Shown here: positions 22,681-33,235 of the stretch, in pieces
How positions within the stretch are numbered: position 1 is the stretch's first letter
How the letters are laid out: each line of letters opens with the position of its first letter
Source of the DNA: Branchiostoma lanceolatum
Lineage: Eukaryota > Chordata > Leptocardii > Amphioxiformes > Branchiostomatidae
Length of the DNA stretch: 64,000 nucleotides
Direction of reading: 5' to 3'
Assembly: GCF_035083965.1 (NCBI RefSeq)
Contig: NC_089724.1
Span: forward strand, 19,486,974-19,550,973
Made by a program: the position numbers and the translations under genes
Notes under the pieces: model-generated
The model's input: only the letters and a program-made list of their open reading frames with translations
Database searches by the model: none
Told to the model about the DNA's origin: nothing

Positions 22681-25600
22681 ATGGCAACTAAAGGCGGATT
22701 GAAGGTAAGGTGAAATAAAAAAAAAGGTCAGCTGGTGACAGTATTAAATATGGTCGTGTTGTTTCACATTTGTTCCAAGACAATTGCAAGTTTGTGTATA
22801 ACGTTAACGTTACATATACTTATGGTGATTTTTTTCCTTATACAGGCGAGCAAAGACTCAAGAAAGAGTCACTCCAGTCTCAATGAGGTAATATTTCTTC
22901 ATCTATACGTAACAAGGTTACTTTTATTATTAGTCACTTTTATATATTTAGCTCCGCGGGGAGCGGACGTTGGGAGCGGACTAAGCTAAGAAGGCTGGAC
23001 TCCAGGCCGGCTAACTATTATCAGCACAAGCGTTACATGATTTATCGTAGAAGATACTTAACTTAGCATACGGGCTTCTTTTGTTTGTTATCTTTTGTTT
23101 GTTACTTTCTTTTAGATGCTGCCATGAGCAATATTCTGATATATAGAGCGCCCGACAGCTAGCCATACTAGATCACAGAAGACGCGAAACTGCGCCTTCG
23201 CTTTCAAGGAAATTCACGATTGCTGACGTGCAGAAGCAAATCGCAATGAGGCGTTGCTACTCAGTAAACAGGTTGTCAGTGATGGAGCGCCTGTAAACAC
23301 TAATGCACAGACGTGGAAATAACTATATATTTCACTACAAATGCAGCCATAACCATCATTTTCCATGTTACTTAATAATGTGAATTTTACAAGCGAGAAA
23401 GACTTGACTTTAAACACATACCTATGGTAAAAGGTGATAGCAAGTTACTTCATTACGTCTTGATGTGGTGCAGTCTTAGAAACCAAAATGGCGACGAAAA
23501 CATCAGGGCATCACGGTGGGAAAAAGACCAAAACGAACATAGCCGCAGCATTTCTGACCCGCTCCAAGACAGGAATAACTTACAACGACGTGGTCGACAA
23601 GCTCCTAACCGTAAATAGTGTATCATTTCCTTACGTATTGTGATGCAGGCAATATTACAGATGTTAGAATTCATCGCGCGCTCTCTGACACCTGTTGGAT
23701 TTTTGTTTAGTTTACCTCAAAATGTTCCTGCCAACTATTCCATTAGGCCACAGCAAGTAAATTTTATGGATGACATCCTCCGCAGACTCCAAAATTAATG
23801 AGATAGGGCGAAAAAAAAACAAGGCGGGCAAAAAAAAACAAGATTCCTATATTTTCAAATTTTGAGATCATAAATCTTGTTAAACAAGAATTGAGGCCAC
23901 GAAATATGATATCGTGACAAACAGGTCTTTTATTGCTGTATTCAACCAATGAGGTTTCATAATAAATATAAAACCTCCTTGATTCAACAGTAAACATGTC
24001 CTTGTAGATGTGTATCCACTCAATAGACTAACTACAACAAATGCAAAAAAGAGCTTGTTGTACCATCATCTGACGCAACTACACTGGGTATTCATATGTG
24101 ATGAAACACCTTGTGTATACAGCTCAATTAACTAGACCCTCCCTCCCATTATTTGTATAATGTCCTTGCTAGAACAAATGCAGAAAACAGCTTGTTATTC
24201 TACCATCATGGGCAGGAACCACACTGGGTATTCATATGCAATGAAACACCTTAGGCTGTCAACGTTTACGACATATTTGCCCATTTTTGGCATGTTGACC
24301 ACCGTCGGAGGGCAATGAAATTTCTTGTTTTTTATTTCGAAATCAGGCGAAAATTAATGAGCGCGCTGATGTCATCCATAAAAATTACTTGCTGTGGCCT
24401 TATGTGTCAAATTAGCAGCATACCAAATTAACAGTAACAACATTTTCATTGTCATTTTTTCACTTGAGCCTGTGTATTTCAGGGACTGATATAAGTGTAA
24501 CGTAAATGTTAAGCTAGTCACAAACCAACAAGGTGCAAACAGAATATCCTGCTGTACCATGAATCTGTCCTGTAGGATGAAGAGGCGATAGCTAATGAGA
24601 AGGAAGGTTCTCTGGCATGGAAAGTGCTGCACATCTCTCAAGTCAGGACGCTGCTGGAGCTGAACGTAGACCAGGTGCATCTGTGAGTCTCAAACTCCGT
24701 ATTAGATGATGCTCGAGGACTTGTTAGATGTAACGTTAACCTTACCACTTAGACTGAGGGTTTTTTATCAAATATTTGAATTCAGACAACAAAGTCTTTG
24801 AAGCCGTTAACTGTATTATGAAATAATTTCTGACTTATTACATATTGTCAATGTACACTCATGAAGTAGATTGAAGTATTTCCTTCTTTACTATGTATTT
24901 ATGGGGATATCCGGGTTACTTAATTGTCACCACACTGCTGGATCACTCGTTGCCTATTGATTAGAAACTTTTAGTGTGAATAAAGCACTACCCAGCCAAG
25001 AGACCGGGGCAGTCTTGAGAGTAACTCAGTGCGTCAGAACCTCTTCAATGCCTGTGTTTGATTCTCGGCTACATACATGTACATAAACTTATAACTAATG
25101 TTCAACTTCCCTGTTGATTATTTTCTGATAGGAAAATGGCTGACTTGTTGAACCTGAAGGACCATGCAGTCAACCTTCAGGATGCGGCTGTTCTGGACTA
25201 CTATGTGGCTGGTTTGTGGTGGGCAAAGGAGCAGAGCTTCACGCTACAGCAGATCTCTGGCTTCATCACAGCTCTCAGCATCCTACTGGAGAATATCAGA
25301 GGTCTGTACAATTTATGTGAGACTACATGTACACACTATGGGTATGCACTACAGATATATACGTAATGGTGCACATTTCTGAAATACTAGTAGGTATTTT
25401 CTCATGACAATCTTTTGCTTCTTATTTGTCTTTTTTCCCCCATCTCTGTATTTTTTTTCTTTTGTTAGGCTCTCCTTTCCATCAAACCTTTTAGTTAAAA
25501 GTTACAAGTGTGACCCAACTGCTGTCATTTTTCCTTTGTCATCATGATATTATCTCTTTAACAAAATATCATCCACTTGCAGAAAAGCAAATGTCCCTTG

Positions 25601-27309
25601 TGGACAACCTTAAGGAGCTTAAGAAGATGTTGGTTGGGATTGGACATGAGAACCCAGAAGTGACCGGAGGCCTGGACTTCTTCAACACAGACCAGGCCAA
25701 ACTCCTGACAGACTACATCACAAAGAGGTAAGGAAGAAATGTAATTGCTGGAACACATGTTGGCAGGTTCCTGTTGTCACTTACAACACATGGCTAAATA
25801 ATGTAGGAAGCTCAGCCTCATGTCCTGATATTCTGTGACTCTCTCGCTTCATCTTATTCCCTCTGGGCAGCTGTATGGCCAAAACCTAAACAAATGTAGT
25901 GTTTAGTATAACTACTGTAGTTCATATATGTTGTTTATATATAGTGTCTCTAGATTACCTCAAGCTCTGGATAGACTGTTACATAAAGTGAAAATCAAAA
26001 GCAAACTAAGGGACACAAAATTATTTCTAATGACTATCATACTTACTGACTTATGTTGTTTTATTCCCAGCCTGTTCCAACACTACAAGTTGTACCAGTA
26101 CATGTTCAGTTTGGAACAAGATGAGATGGTGATTGGTACTGAGGTCAGTAAGAATTATTTCTTTATTCATAATCATCATCATCTACACCTTTTTGGAGAA
26201 GTGGAATTTTAAGTAAATTCTATGTAATTCTAACTGAACAGAAAATTATCACAAGAATAACTCATCATAAATTTTCCCTCCAACTTCACCATGCCAAGTG
26301 ACAGTGTCTGTGAAAAACTCCAGTCTAATTAAAAAAAAGTTTCAGAAGGGTCATGGAAATACTTCAGAATCTGTATTTGCAGCTGTCTGTCGAGGTGGCC
26401 CCCCCTGCAGACATTCCATTCCCACCCCCCCTGGACGAGGGGATGCGGGAGGCAGTTTACCTGGAGCATGTCGCACCTCCTCCACCGCCACCGGAGAAGG
26501 AGGTTTGGAACTCTTTTTTTCTGTTTTTCAGTGTGTAGTGGTAATGTGAATTAGTAAGAGGAAAAACATATTCAAATGATTTGAAACCGTATATGTATCC
26601 ATTATTTTGTATTTTTGTAAAGGTTTAGTCTCAGAAAAAATACATTGATTTGCACTGTGAATTTCAGTTGGAATGCAGTTAGAAAATCATCTTGTGAGCA
26701 TCTATGAAGGTGAAAAGTGTGATGCCAAGTTTTATATCAATGGCACAACTGTTTAACACCTAACTGTGTGGTTTCTGAGCTCACCAATGCCCTGATCACA
26801 GTTTTTTTTCTAAATGTGTGGAGGGGGGTGTGAGGGCTAGCATTTTATATCATTATGTCATGGTATCGTGTCACCACACAGTCCACTGTTACTACCCTCA
26901 CTGTCTGCACAGTCACTAAATTGAAAAGTACCTTGCTGCCAAACAGTTTGGAAGTTTGGAAAGCACCATTATGATAGCCAATATAGAGGGTGAGCAGAGT
27001 CAATAGAAACCAAAGTGAAGCAAAACCAGCAATAGAAAACCATGATAGGAAGGAAAATTGAGCCTGACCAAGTTTTTTTCTACCCAGGAGGAGAAAGAGG
27101 CCCCCTCAGGTGAGGAGGAAAAGGTGTTCACTGAGGAGGAGGTGGAAGACATCTTGGAAGGAGTCACTACAGATGAACTCAAGGAGGTCATCAGTTCTGT
27201 TGTGAATGAGATGCTAGGTTCACTGTCAGCCGATGTAGGGGCAAAATTAAAGGAAAGGGAAGCGCAGTACTTGGCTAAAATTAGCAAGATGCAAAAAATT
27301 GCTGAGTAA
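22681..27309 (+). CDS. CABCOCO1: Ciliary-associated calcium-binding coiled-coil protein 1-like (C10orf107, DUF4464)
   Basis: Eight coding exons join in phase: 22681-22704, 22846-22887, 24576-24682, 25132-25301, 25583-25727, 26071-26143, 26383-26502 and 27088-27309. They give 300 residues. The core reads LAWKVLHISQVRTLLELNVD, AVLDYYVAGLWWAKEQ, GGLDFFNTDQAKLLTDYI, SLFQHYKLYQYMFSLEQDE and PPADIPFPPPLDEG, in the order I recall for the C10orf107 family. The vertebrate protein localises to sperm flagella and other cilia. The C-terminus is glutamate-rich and probably helical; a PPPPPP run precedes it. The first exons are uncertain: this model starts MATKGGLK, but another in-frame start exon lies at 23488. 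The family call is from memory of conserved motifs and is less certain than the others. Confidence 0.8.
23488..23610 (+). CDS. CABCOCO1: Candidate alternative first coding exon of the CABCOCO1-like gene
   Basis: ATG in the context AACCAAAATGGCGACG opens 41 codons ending LLT at a GTAAAT donor. It joins the exon at 24576 in phase 0, just as the 22846-22887 exon does. The peptide starts MATKTSGHHGGKKTK and contains GITYNDVVDKLL. Its first four residues match those of the other start exon (MATK). No transcript evidence is available. Confidence 0.45.
23746..24399. mobile_element. Harbinger-like MITE, 654 bp
   Basis: The termini are inverted repeats of about 32 bp beginning GGCCACAGCAAGTAA and running through ATGGATGACATC, with one visible mismatch. 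TTA flanks both ends (23743-23745 and 24400-24402), as expected for PIF/Harbinger transposases. There is no open transposase frame. It lies in an intron of the CABCOCO1-like gene. Confidence 0.85.
24036..24252. repeat. Internal direct duplication in the MITE
   Basis: Two diverged copies of about 80 bp, about 135 bp apart, share ACAAATGCA, AGCTTGTT, TACCATCAT and ACACTGGGTATTCATATG with GATGAAACACCTT or a close variant. Confidence 0.8.
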
Positions 27310-28781
27310 CTTGTAAAAAGATTTTGCAACATATGTACATAGTTTTTAAGATGTTTATACTCAGTAAAGTGGCCACATATTGTTTATGGCAATTTATTTG
27401 TGCATGTGGCTGTTTGACATGACCTGGTGAGTGTCTTGCAATGAAATTCAACAGACTTGCTGAATATTTTTGTATTTCAAACAGACAATTATGTTTTGTG
27501 ATTTTGAATTCTTTCAAAAGATGTATCGATATTTCTAAGACTCATAAGTTGATCCTCTACACATTCCTGGGTGTATGTTTAACTGACTCGTTCAAACAGG
27601 CAATTTGTTTAATTTCTCTCACCCATAACATTTGCTGTGAATGTGCCTTTTACATTGAAGCCATTCTGAAATATTGTTATTCATATGTTCTAAGAGGTAA
27701 TTACAATCAGATATTTTCTTTTTTTTCCTTGGTTTATCTTCATTTCTTAAGTACTCCTACTTAGATGATGTAGCTTGTTGTACACAATGTTAGGAACAAT
27801 ATTACCTAAATGGTTTGATGTGTACATGCACTGGTGTGTGCAACAATATTTTGTAAATACCACAGACTTATTTTCAATCCAGAGAGAAGGTCATTGGGTC
27901 AAATATAGACCCCAAACCTAATTACAGAACAGAAAAATACCCACGTGTCCTACATTCTGTGTTGCAATGTCTATTTGGGGATACTCGTCTCTGAGTAGTT
28001 GAAATGTTTAAAATGTGTTTTATGATGTTATGTGTGGACAGCTGTTCAGATTTATCTAAAGATGCTGCCACTTGTAGATTCTGGCATTCGCGATTGACAC
28101 ACCCTCCATCAACCACCTTTTATGTTTGAAATGCCACAAATGATTGAGGATTATTGTCAACTGTATAAATGTATCATCTGATGACGACTCTGCCCAGTAT
28201 TGCACGCATCTACTGATGACTATCACCATAGGAACTATCTTAATATGATTTACATATAAGTGACATTTACATACCATAATTACAAGTTAGTTAGTTACAT
28301 GCTCAACCGGGTTTTCCAGTTACATCTCATGGGATCAGTACTGCCAGTTCATTCTAGTGACACTGAAGAGGAGTGATGGATGTCACTCCAAACATCCAGG
28401 TAGAGATTAGTTGTCTTTAAATGCCACAAGGGAGAGTTCATCCTTTTTTCCCATGACTTCCTCGACAATGAAAGATTTCACTCCTTATGTAGATAATGAT
28501 TCTTGTCATACCAGGCATATCTGTTGCCTGTCTTTAACATTCAGCACTTTAACCAACCAGTGCGCCAGTATCGTTTTGGTTTACATAGTGTTCTAAAGGT
28601 TAATATAGCTCCCCGTCTACGAGCGAATTAGGTGTCAGTTATTAGTCATCAGGATGTGCAAGGGTGAATTATTTTCGGAAGAGTGAATCAGTATTCTCAG
28701 AATGGGTTGCAGAAGTCAATGCAGAGAGGGGGTGTGGGGCAGGGACTACTCCGTTAATCAAATGTCCGGAGCTTACAGTCT
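27310..28781. other. 3' flank of the CABCOCO1-like gene, no gene seen
   Basis: AT-rich sequence with short chance frames only. It presumably includes the CABCOCO1 3' UTR. No convincing AATAAA was assigned. Confidence 0.5.
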
Positions 28782-28861
28782 ACGTCAAATGACGGTTACT
28801 CAAGCAACTGGATAAAATTTTGTAATTCTATCCAGTTGCTTGAGTAACTGTTATTTGGCGT
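28782..28861. repeat. Hairpin repeat, two 38-nt arms
   Basis: The left arm contains GTTACTCAAGCAACTGGATA and the right arm its near-complement, with a 4-nt loop. Half copies occur at 42196-42231 and 46967-47007, so this is a dispersed family. Confidence 0.85.
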
Positions 28862-29121
28862 CTAACATTCATCAACAGTTTTCAGATGTACGGCCTTTTG
28901 GCTCGGTTGCGATGGCCTCTTCGGGTGACGGTGGTTTTAAAGTTTCGGCGTTCCGAGGGTAACGTTGTCATCGTTAACCGATACCAGGGTAAGGTGAACG
29001 GCGATCGAGTAAAATAACGTGCGAGAGCAGGCCGGTGACATCGGAGCTCTTTTACGTTACAGACACACAGCCGTTTTGTCGCATTGAAAAAAAAAGCACG
29101 GTTGGTGCCGCGAACTACGTA

Positions 29122-30036
29122 CAATAGAAGCCACTTAATTGCACATCGGATAGACGCACCTTCCATTTAACTGCATCGAATCCCAAACCGGTTCCCATTC
29201 ATTGCATTGTTAGTGACCCCGCATATCTGCACGGCGCATTGTCACCAATGCCGGATAACTGCACCAAAATTTTTCAAAAATCCTCGACAAGTTAACTAAA
29301 AGGTGCGCTAAAAATCGCCATACGCGGTACAAATGAGCCGATAAGTGCCTATGTAGAGGCACAATACCGCCAATATGTCGAAAATTGTTTTCACTAACAA
29401 AAGAAGGTGGTCTCCATTGACAATCACGTTGATAGCGATCGCATGGGAGGTCCTGGGCGGGTCACTGGACGTGTCGTGACCATAAAGAAACGCACGCCTG
29501 CCAGAGATGCGTTTTAAGTTCGCGGGGATTTGCATGTGGTGTTGTCGGAGGTTTTAGGTTCGCGGCAGCGCTATATTCACATATACTGCTGCAATAATAA
29601 AAGACCGGCGTCTCAACCATATCTACCCACTGGATACGTAGTACAGTCCATTGTACAATAATTCACTACCGATGTACACAGTCTAATCTGTACAAACATG
29701 ACAGGGGCCTCTCTGGCGCTTTCTGATTTCACTCACGGTGTCCTGAGATGTCTTTCCTCGGAGAATTTTAAATTTACTGTTTTAATACATAAACGTGGCC
29801 CTAACAAGAGGTGGAACTTACGGTGTTACCGCACTGTACCTGTATAACCAAAGCTTTCTAACATCTAAATGCGTACTAACAAGTTCATACAACACACCGA
29901 GGTTTATAAACTATTCACCTCCTGTATGATACAATGTACTACCGGTCCAGCAGGGCAATTTCGCATAATTGCACCAGCCGGATAATTGCACCAAATACGC
30001 TGGCAAATGAGGTGTGCAGTAAAGCGGATTCTACTG
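29122..30036. mobile_element. Non-autonomous pogo/Tigger-like element, 915 bp
   Basis: The ends read CAATAGAAGCCACTTAATTG (left) and, inverted, CAGTAGAATCCGCTTTACTG (right). TA flanks each end, the target used by Tc1/mariner-superfamily transposases. Internal stretches such as GGATAACTGCACCAAAA and GGATAATTGCACCAAAT repeat in the subterminal region. No transposase frame is present. Confidence 0.75.
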
Positions 30037-30096
30037 TATAAGCCTGAGACATCATGTACCCCGGCGGGACTACCGTATAGTGGCAAGATAGACAAG

Positions 30097-30765
30097 TTTG
30101 ACTTGGACTTGTCAATCGTCAGTTCACACTACAGGTGAACAGATAAACAGACATATATGTTTGTCTGGGAGTAAACCAGTAACGCGTGGGGAAAATACTG
30201 GAGTAAAATGAGTGATGGTTGGCACAGTGCCTGAAAATGAAATTTTGTTCTCGTGTTGTTGATTCGTGTGACCTTTACCAAACAACTCCATGTCCTTGTT
30301 CTGTTTTCAGACTGGCAACTGTGAGAGGGGAATGTCCTCATAAATCATAACTCGGTCATGACGGATGACCTGAGGAACAGAGTTGCCTGCACTGCCCGTC
30401 ACATTTGACTTGGACTTTTCAATCGTGTATCCATGTAATGCTTTTACGGGTGACCAAAGACACTTATCTGGGAGTAACGCGGAAGTCAAACAACAGAGTG
30501 AAATAAGAGGGTGGGTGATGAAGGGACTGATTGTCGGTCTCGCTCATTAACAAAGAATGTTAAGCAATGGATGATTGGCCGTATGGCTATAGCCTTTTAA
30601 GTTTCGTTGTTGATTATGTTGCATTTGCCAAACGACTCCATGTCCTTGTCCTGTTTTCAGACTGACAACTGGGAGAGGGGAATGTTCTCGTCAATCATAA
30701 TTCGGCCATGAAAAATGACCTGATGCACAGGGACATAAACCTGCCTGTCCTGCCCTTCACACAGC
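30097..30765. repeat. Tandem duplication of about 305-360 bp
   Basis: 30097-30401 and 30403-30765 share TTTGACTTGGACTT, TCTGGGAGTAA, ACTCCATGTCCTTGT, CTGTTTTCAGACTG and GAGAGGGGAATGT in the same order. The second copy has gained bases in its middle. No open frame is conserved between copies. Confidence 0.8.
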
Positions 30766-32712
30766 TAGCTTTCTCAGCAGAAATATTTTTATTTACAATT
30801 GCGTTACCTTGTATCGGTCATTTACTGTCATTGACTCTTTAGGCAGCCTTAGCCTGTAGCTCTCAGCGCTCCGATATACAGGGGTTACCTCGAGTGTCGA
30901 TGAACCAAAGCTTACGTGGCAATATAACCTCCATAAAACGTACACTGCTAAATTTAGTTGTAGAAAGCTTAACGGAGCTACGTTAAGATATCACATTCCA
31001 TGGCCTTGAAAGTTAATTAACGTTAAAAGGTAAACCAACTTGCCAAAAATTCGGAAGAAGAGCAGGTGTGGTAATCAGTGTCCCTCTCAGAAGTTGCGGA
31101 CGAACGAAAGCTGTCCTCATTTTCTGTGATCAACATTTCGAAAGAAGTTGTCTTGATTTTTGCATTATTTAATGAAATGTTTTGTTCCTCTTTCGTGGAA
31201 AGCTAGGGGGTTGTGCACATGAAGGAACACGATCAACGAAGAATTTGGAATCATTTCACATAGATTCAATGTCACGTGCTGCGCAACTGGCGCGGCTAAT
31301 CTCTGTCATCAATCAGTTCAGTCATCGTTTTGTATTGTATGTTGAGAAATGACTTAATCATTGTTGACATTAATATTTTGGGTTTTCTAAAAGCAGGCCG
31401 AGGACATGTGAATGGACTGTGTTTCCGGTGTTCCGTCATCGTCAGTCTCTATTCAATTCAAAGACAAGTGAGCATCTCGGAATAAGTTGTTCCATTCACT
31501 TTTGATAACAATCTCCTGGCCATGGTGTTTTAATGTTCTTCGGACTCATCCCATCATCAATATCCTCGCCCCAAATCTCTTCATGACAATGCCTTTTGCC
31601 GAATGGGCTGAGGATTATTTTCATAATACATGTTGTTGAACAAGCTTTTGCTGTCCGTAATTTTAGCTGGCTATATAATCTGTTAATGGAAAACTACTGA
31701 TAGCTGTCCAACGTCCCAATAGCACATGATTTTGAGAACCAGACCGCTACAAATTATGAGATGACTACATATGAATGATGTGAGACCTTGTCCCAGGCGT
31801 CCTGTATAGTGCGCTGACGCAGGCCTGAGTCATGAGGATCCGCTTCACACGCAACATCACGTCAGCACGCCAGCAGATGTCAATGCCGAACACCATAAAA
31901 GCGAAATCCCCAAAAGGCCAGTGTTGAATAGACCGCTTTAACTGAGGTTTATTCCGGTGACATATCCTTGTATGAATTAATTTTGTGAGATATCCTTCTG
32001 GATAAGTGCAACGTATGGGGTCACGTGAGAAGACAATCGGTGGATGTTTGTGAAATTCCAGGAATCCTTATTATCATTCCACGGGTGATCGGCCATTACA
32101 GGGTCCGGGAACGGCGCACCCTCAGATCATGCCGGCCTGAACCACTGCCGTCATTCGGGGTGTAACGTTACATGTTGTACCTCTGATCAGTCTTTACTTC
32201 GTTTGCTTCATTTCCCTTGTTTATGGCAATGGTAGACTGCAAAAGAATCGAAAAGTGTTTGATAATATGTTATAGAATGTGTACGCGGTTGATGTAGAAT
32301 CTGAGTAGTGATTTAGATTAGGTATGAATCAATTCTTATGGAATGTTAGAATGACCGGACACTATCAGACGAGAAGTACCTAACAGATAAGTAACGTTAA
32401 CAATCCAAAAATGTATTAAGAGGTGTTTTGATTGATTGATTTTATATTATATTTTATATTTGGATCGTTTTAAGACTAAAGCTGCGCAAAGAAAGAACTC
32501 GACATTCGACACTCATTTAAAGCATCTCATCTGATACCTTTTTCGTGCAGCTCCGTTGAAAGGTTTGACTTTCATATCGACGTAATGACATGTCCATCAT
32601 ATTGATGTTGCGAAATAGCCCCACCCTTTTTGAACCCCCAGAGTCGGTGCCCTGCTACTCATGTGCGTAATGCCAGCCGATAGATAGCTCTGGTCAGATC
32701 CAGTTTCCTTCG
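30766..32712. other. Gene-free upstream region of the small heat shock gene
   Basis: No coding exon or repeat could be supported. I looked for nGAAnnTTCn heat-shock elements near the TATA box and saw no clean trimer. Confidence 0.5.
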
Positions 32713-32720
32713 TATAAAAG
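32713..32720 (+). promoter_or_regulatory. TATA box of the small heat shock protein gene
   Basis: TATAAAAG lies 516 bp upstream of the start codon. Transcription would begin near 32743 and leave a 5' UTR of about 490 nt. TATA-containing promoters are usual for inducible heat-shock genes. Confidence 0.55.
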
Positions 32721-33235
32721 CGGTCCCGTGTCATCCTGGCGCACTCGGTATTTGTTGTGGACGGATTAACACTCCATCTAGGGTGAGCACAGCGGGCGAC
32801 ACCCAGAACATACTAGAAACGGGCCCCACATTCTGTCTCAACTCACTCTCCCGATAGACTTCTACCAGACCAGACAGACCATCGCGCCAGCAGCTTCTCG
32901 TCAGACGAGCATCTTATCTTGGCGCTCGGTCCATCCTTCCGGCAAGAACTGGTCGGGGAGTATTTCTGACCCACTAAGAGGTTTAAGCCGCCTCCTGCAC
33001 CTGTTCAGTCATACTGTAATCACGGGTGGTATAAACGTCAGCCGTCCTCACGCATACGGGACTGCAGTACTAGAGCTGTCAGCATAGAGCAGGTATTCAC
33101 TGGACTCACCACGACATTTAGTCCGACATCCACGAATCGGCCAGCGCAGAAGATTGTGAGAGGTGACACATCAGCATTTTAACTGCCTCTATAAGATCTA
33201 GTACGTCAGACTTTTGCCGTCGCTCCAGCTAGAAG

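Noticed and set aside
26298-26549. Alternative longer start of the CABCOCO1 exon at 26383
   Set aside because: The upstream part has no family similarity, and the TTTGCAG acceptor at 26382 joins the previous exon in the right phase.
28912-28965. ATG followed by a short open peptide (MASSGDGGFKVSAFR) ending near a donor-like site
   Set aside because: It looks like a first exon, but I found no downstream exon in phase before the pogo-like element or in the following 3 kb.
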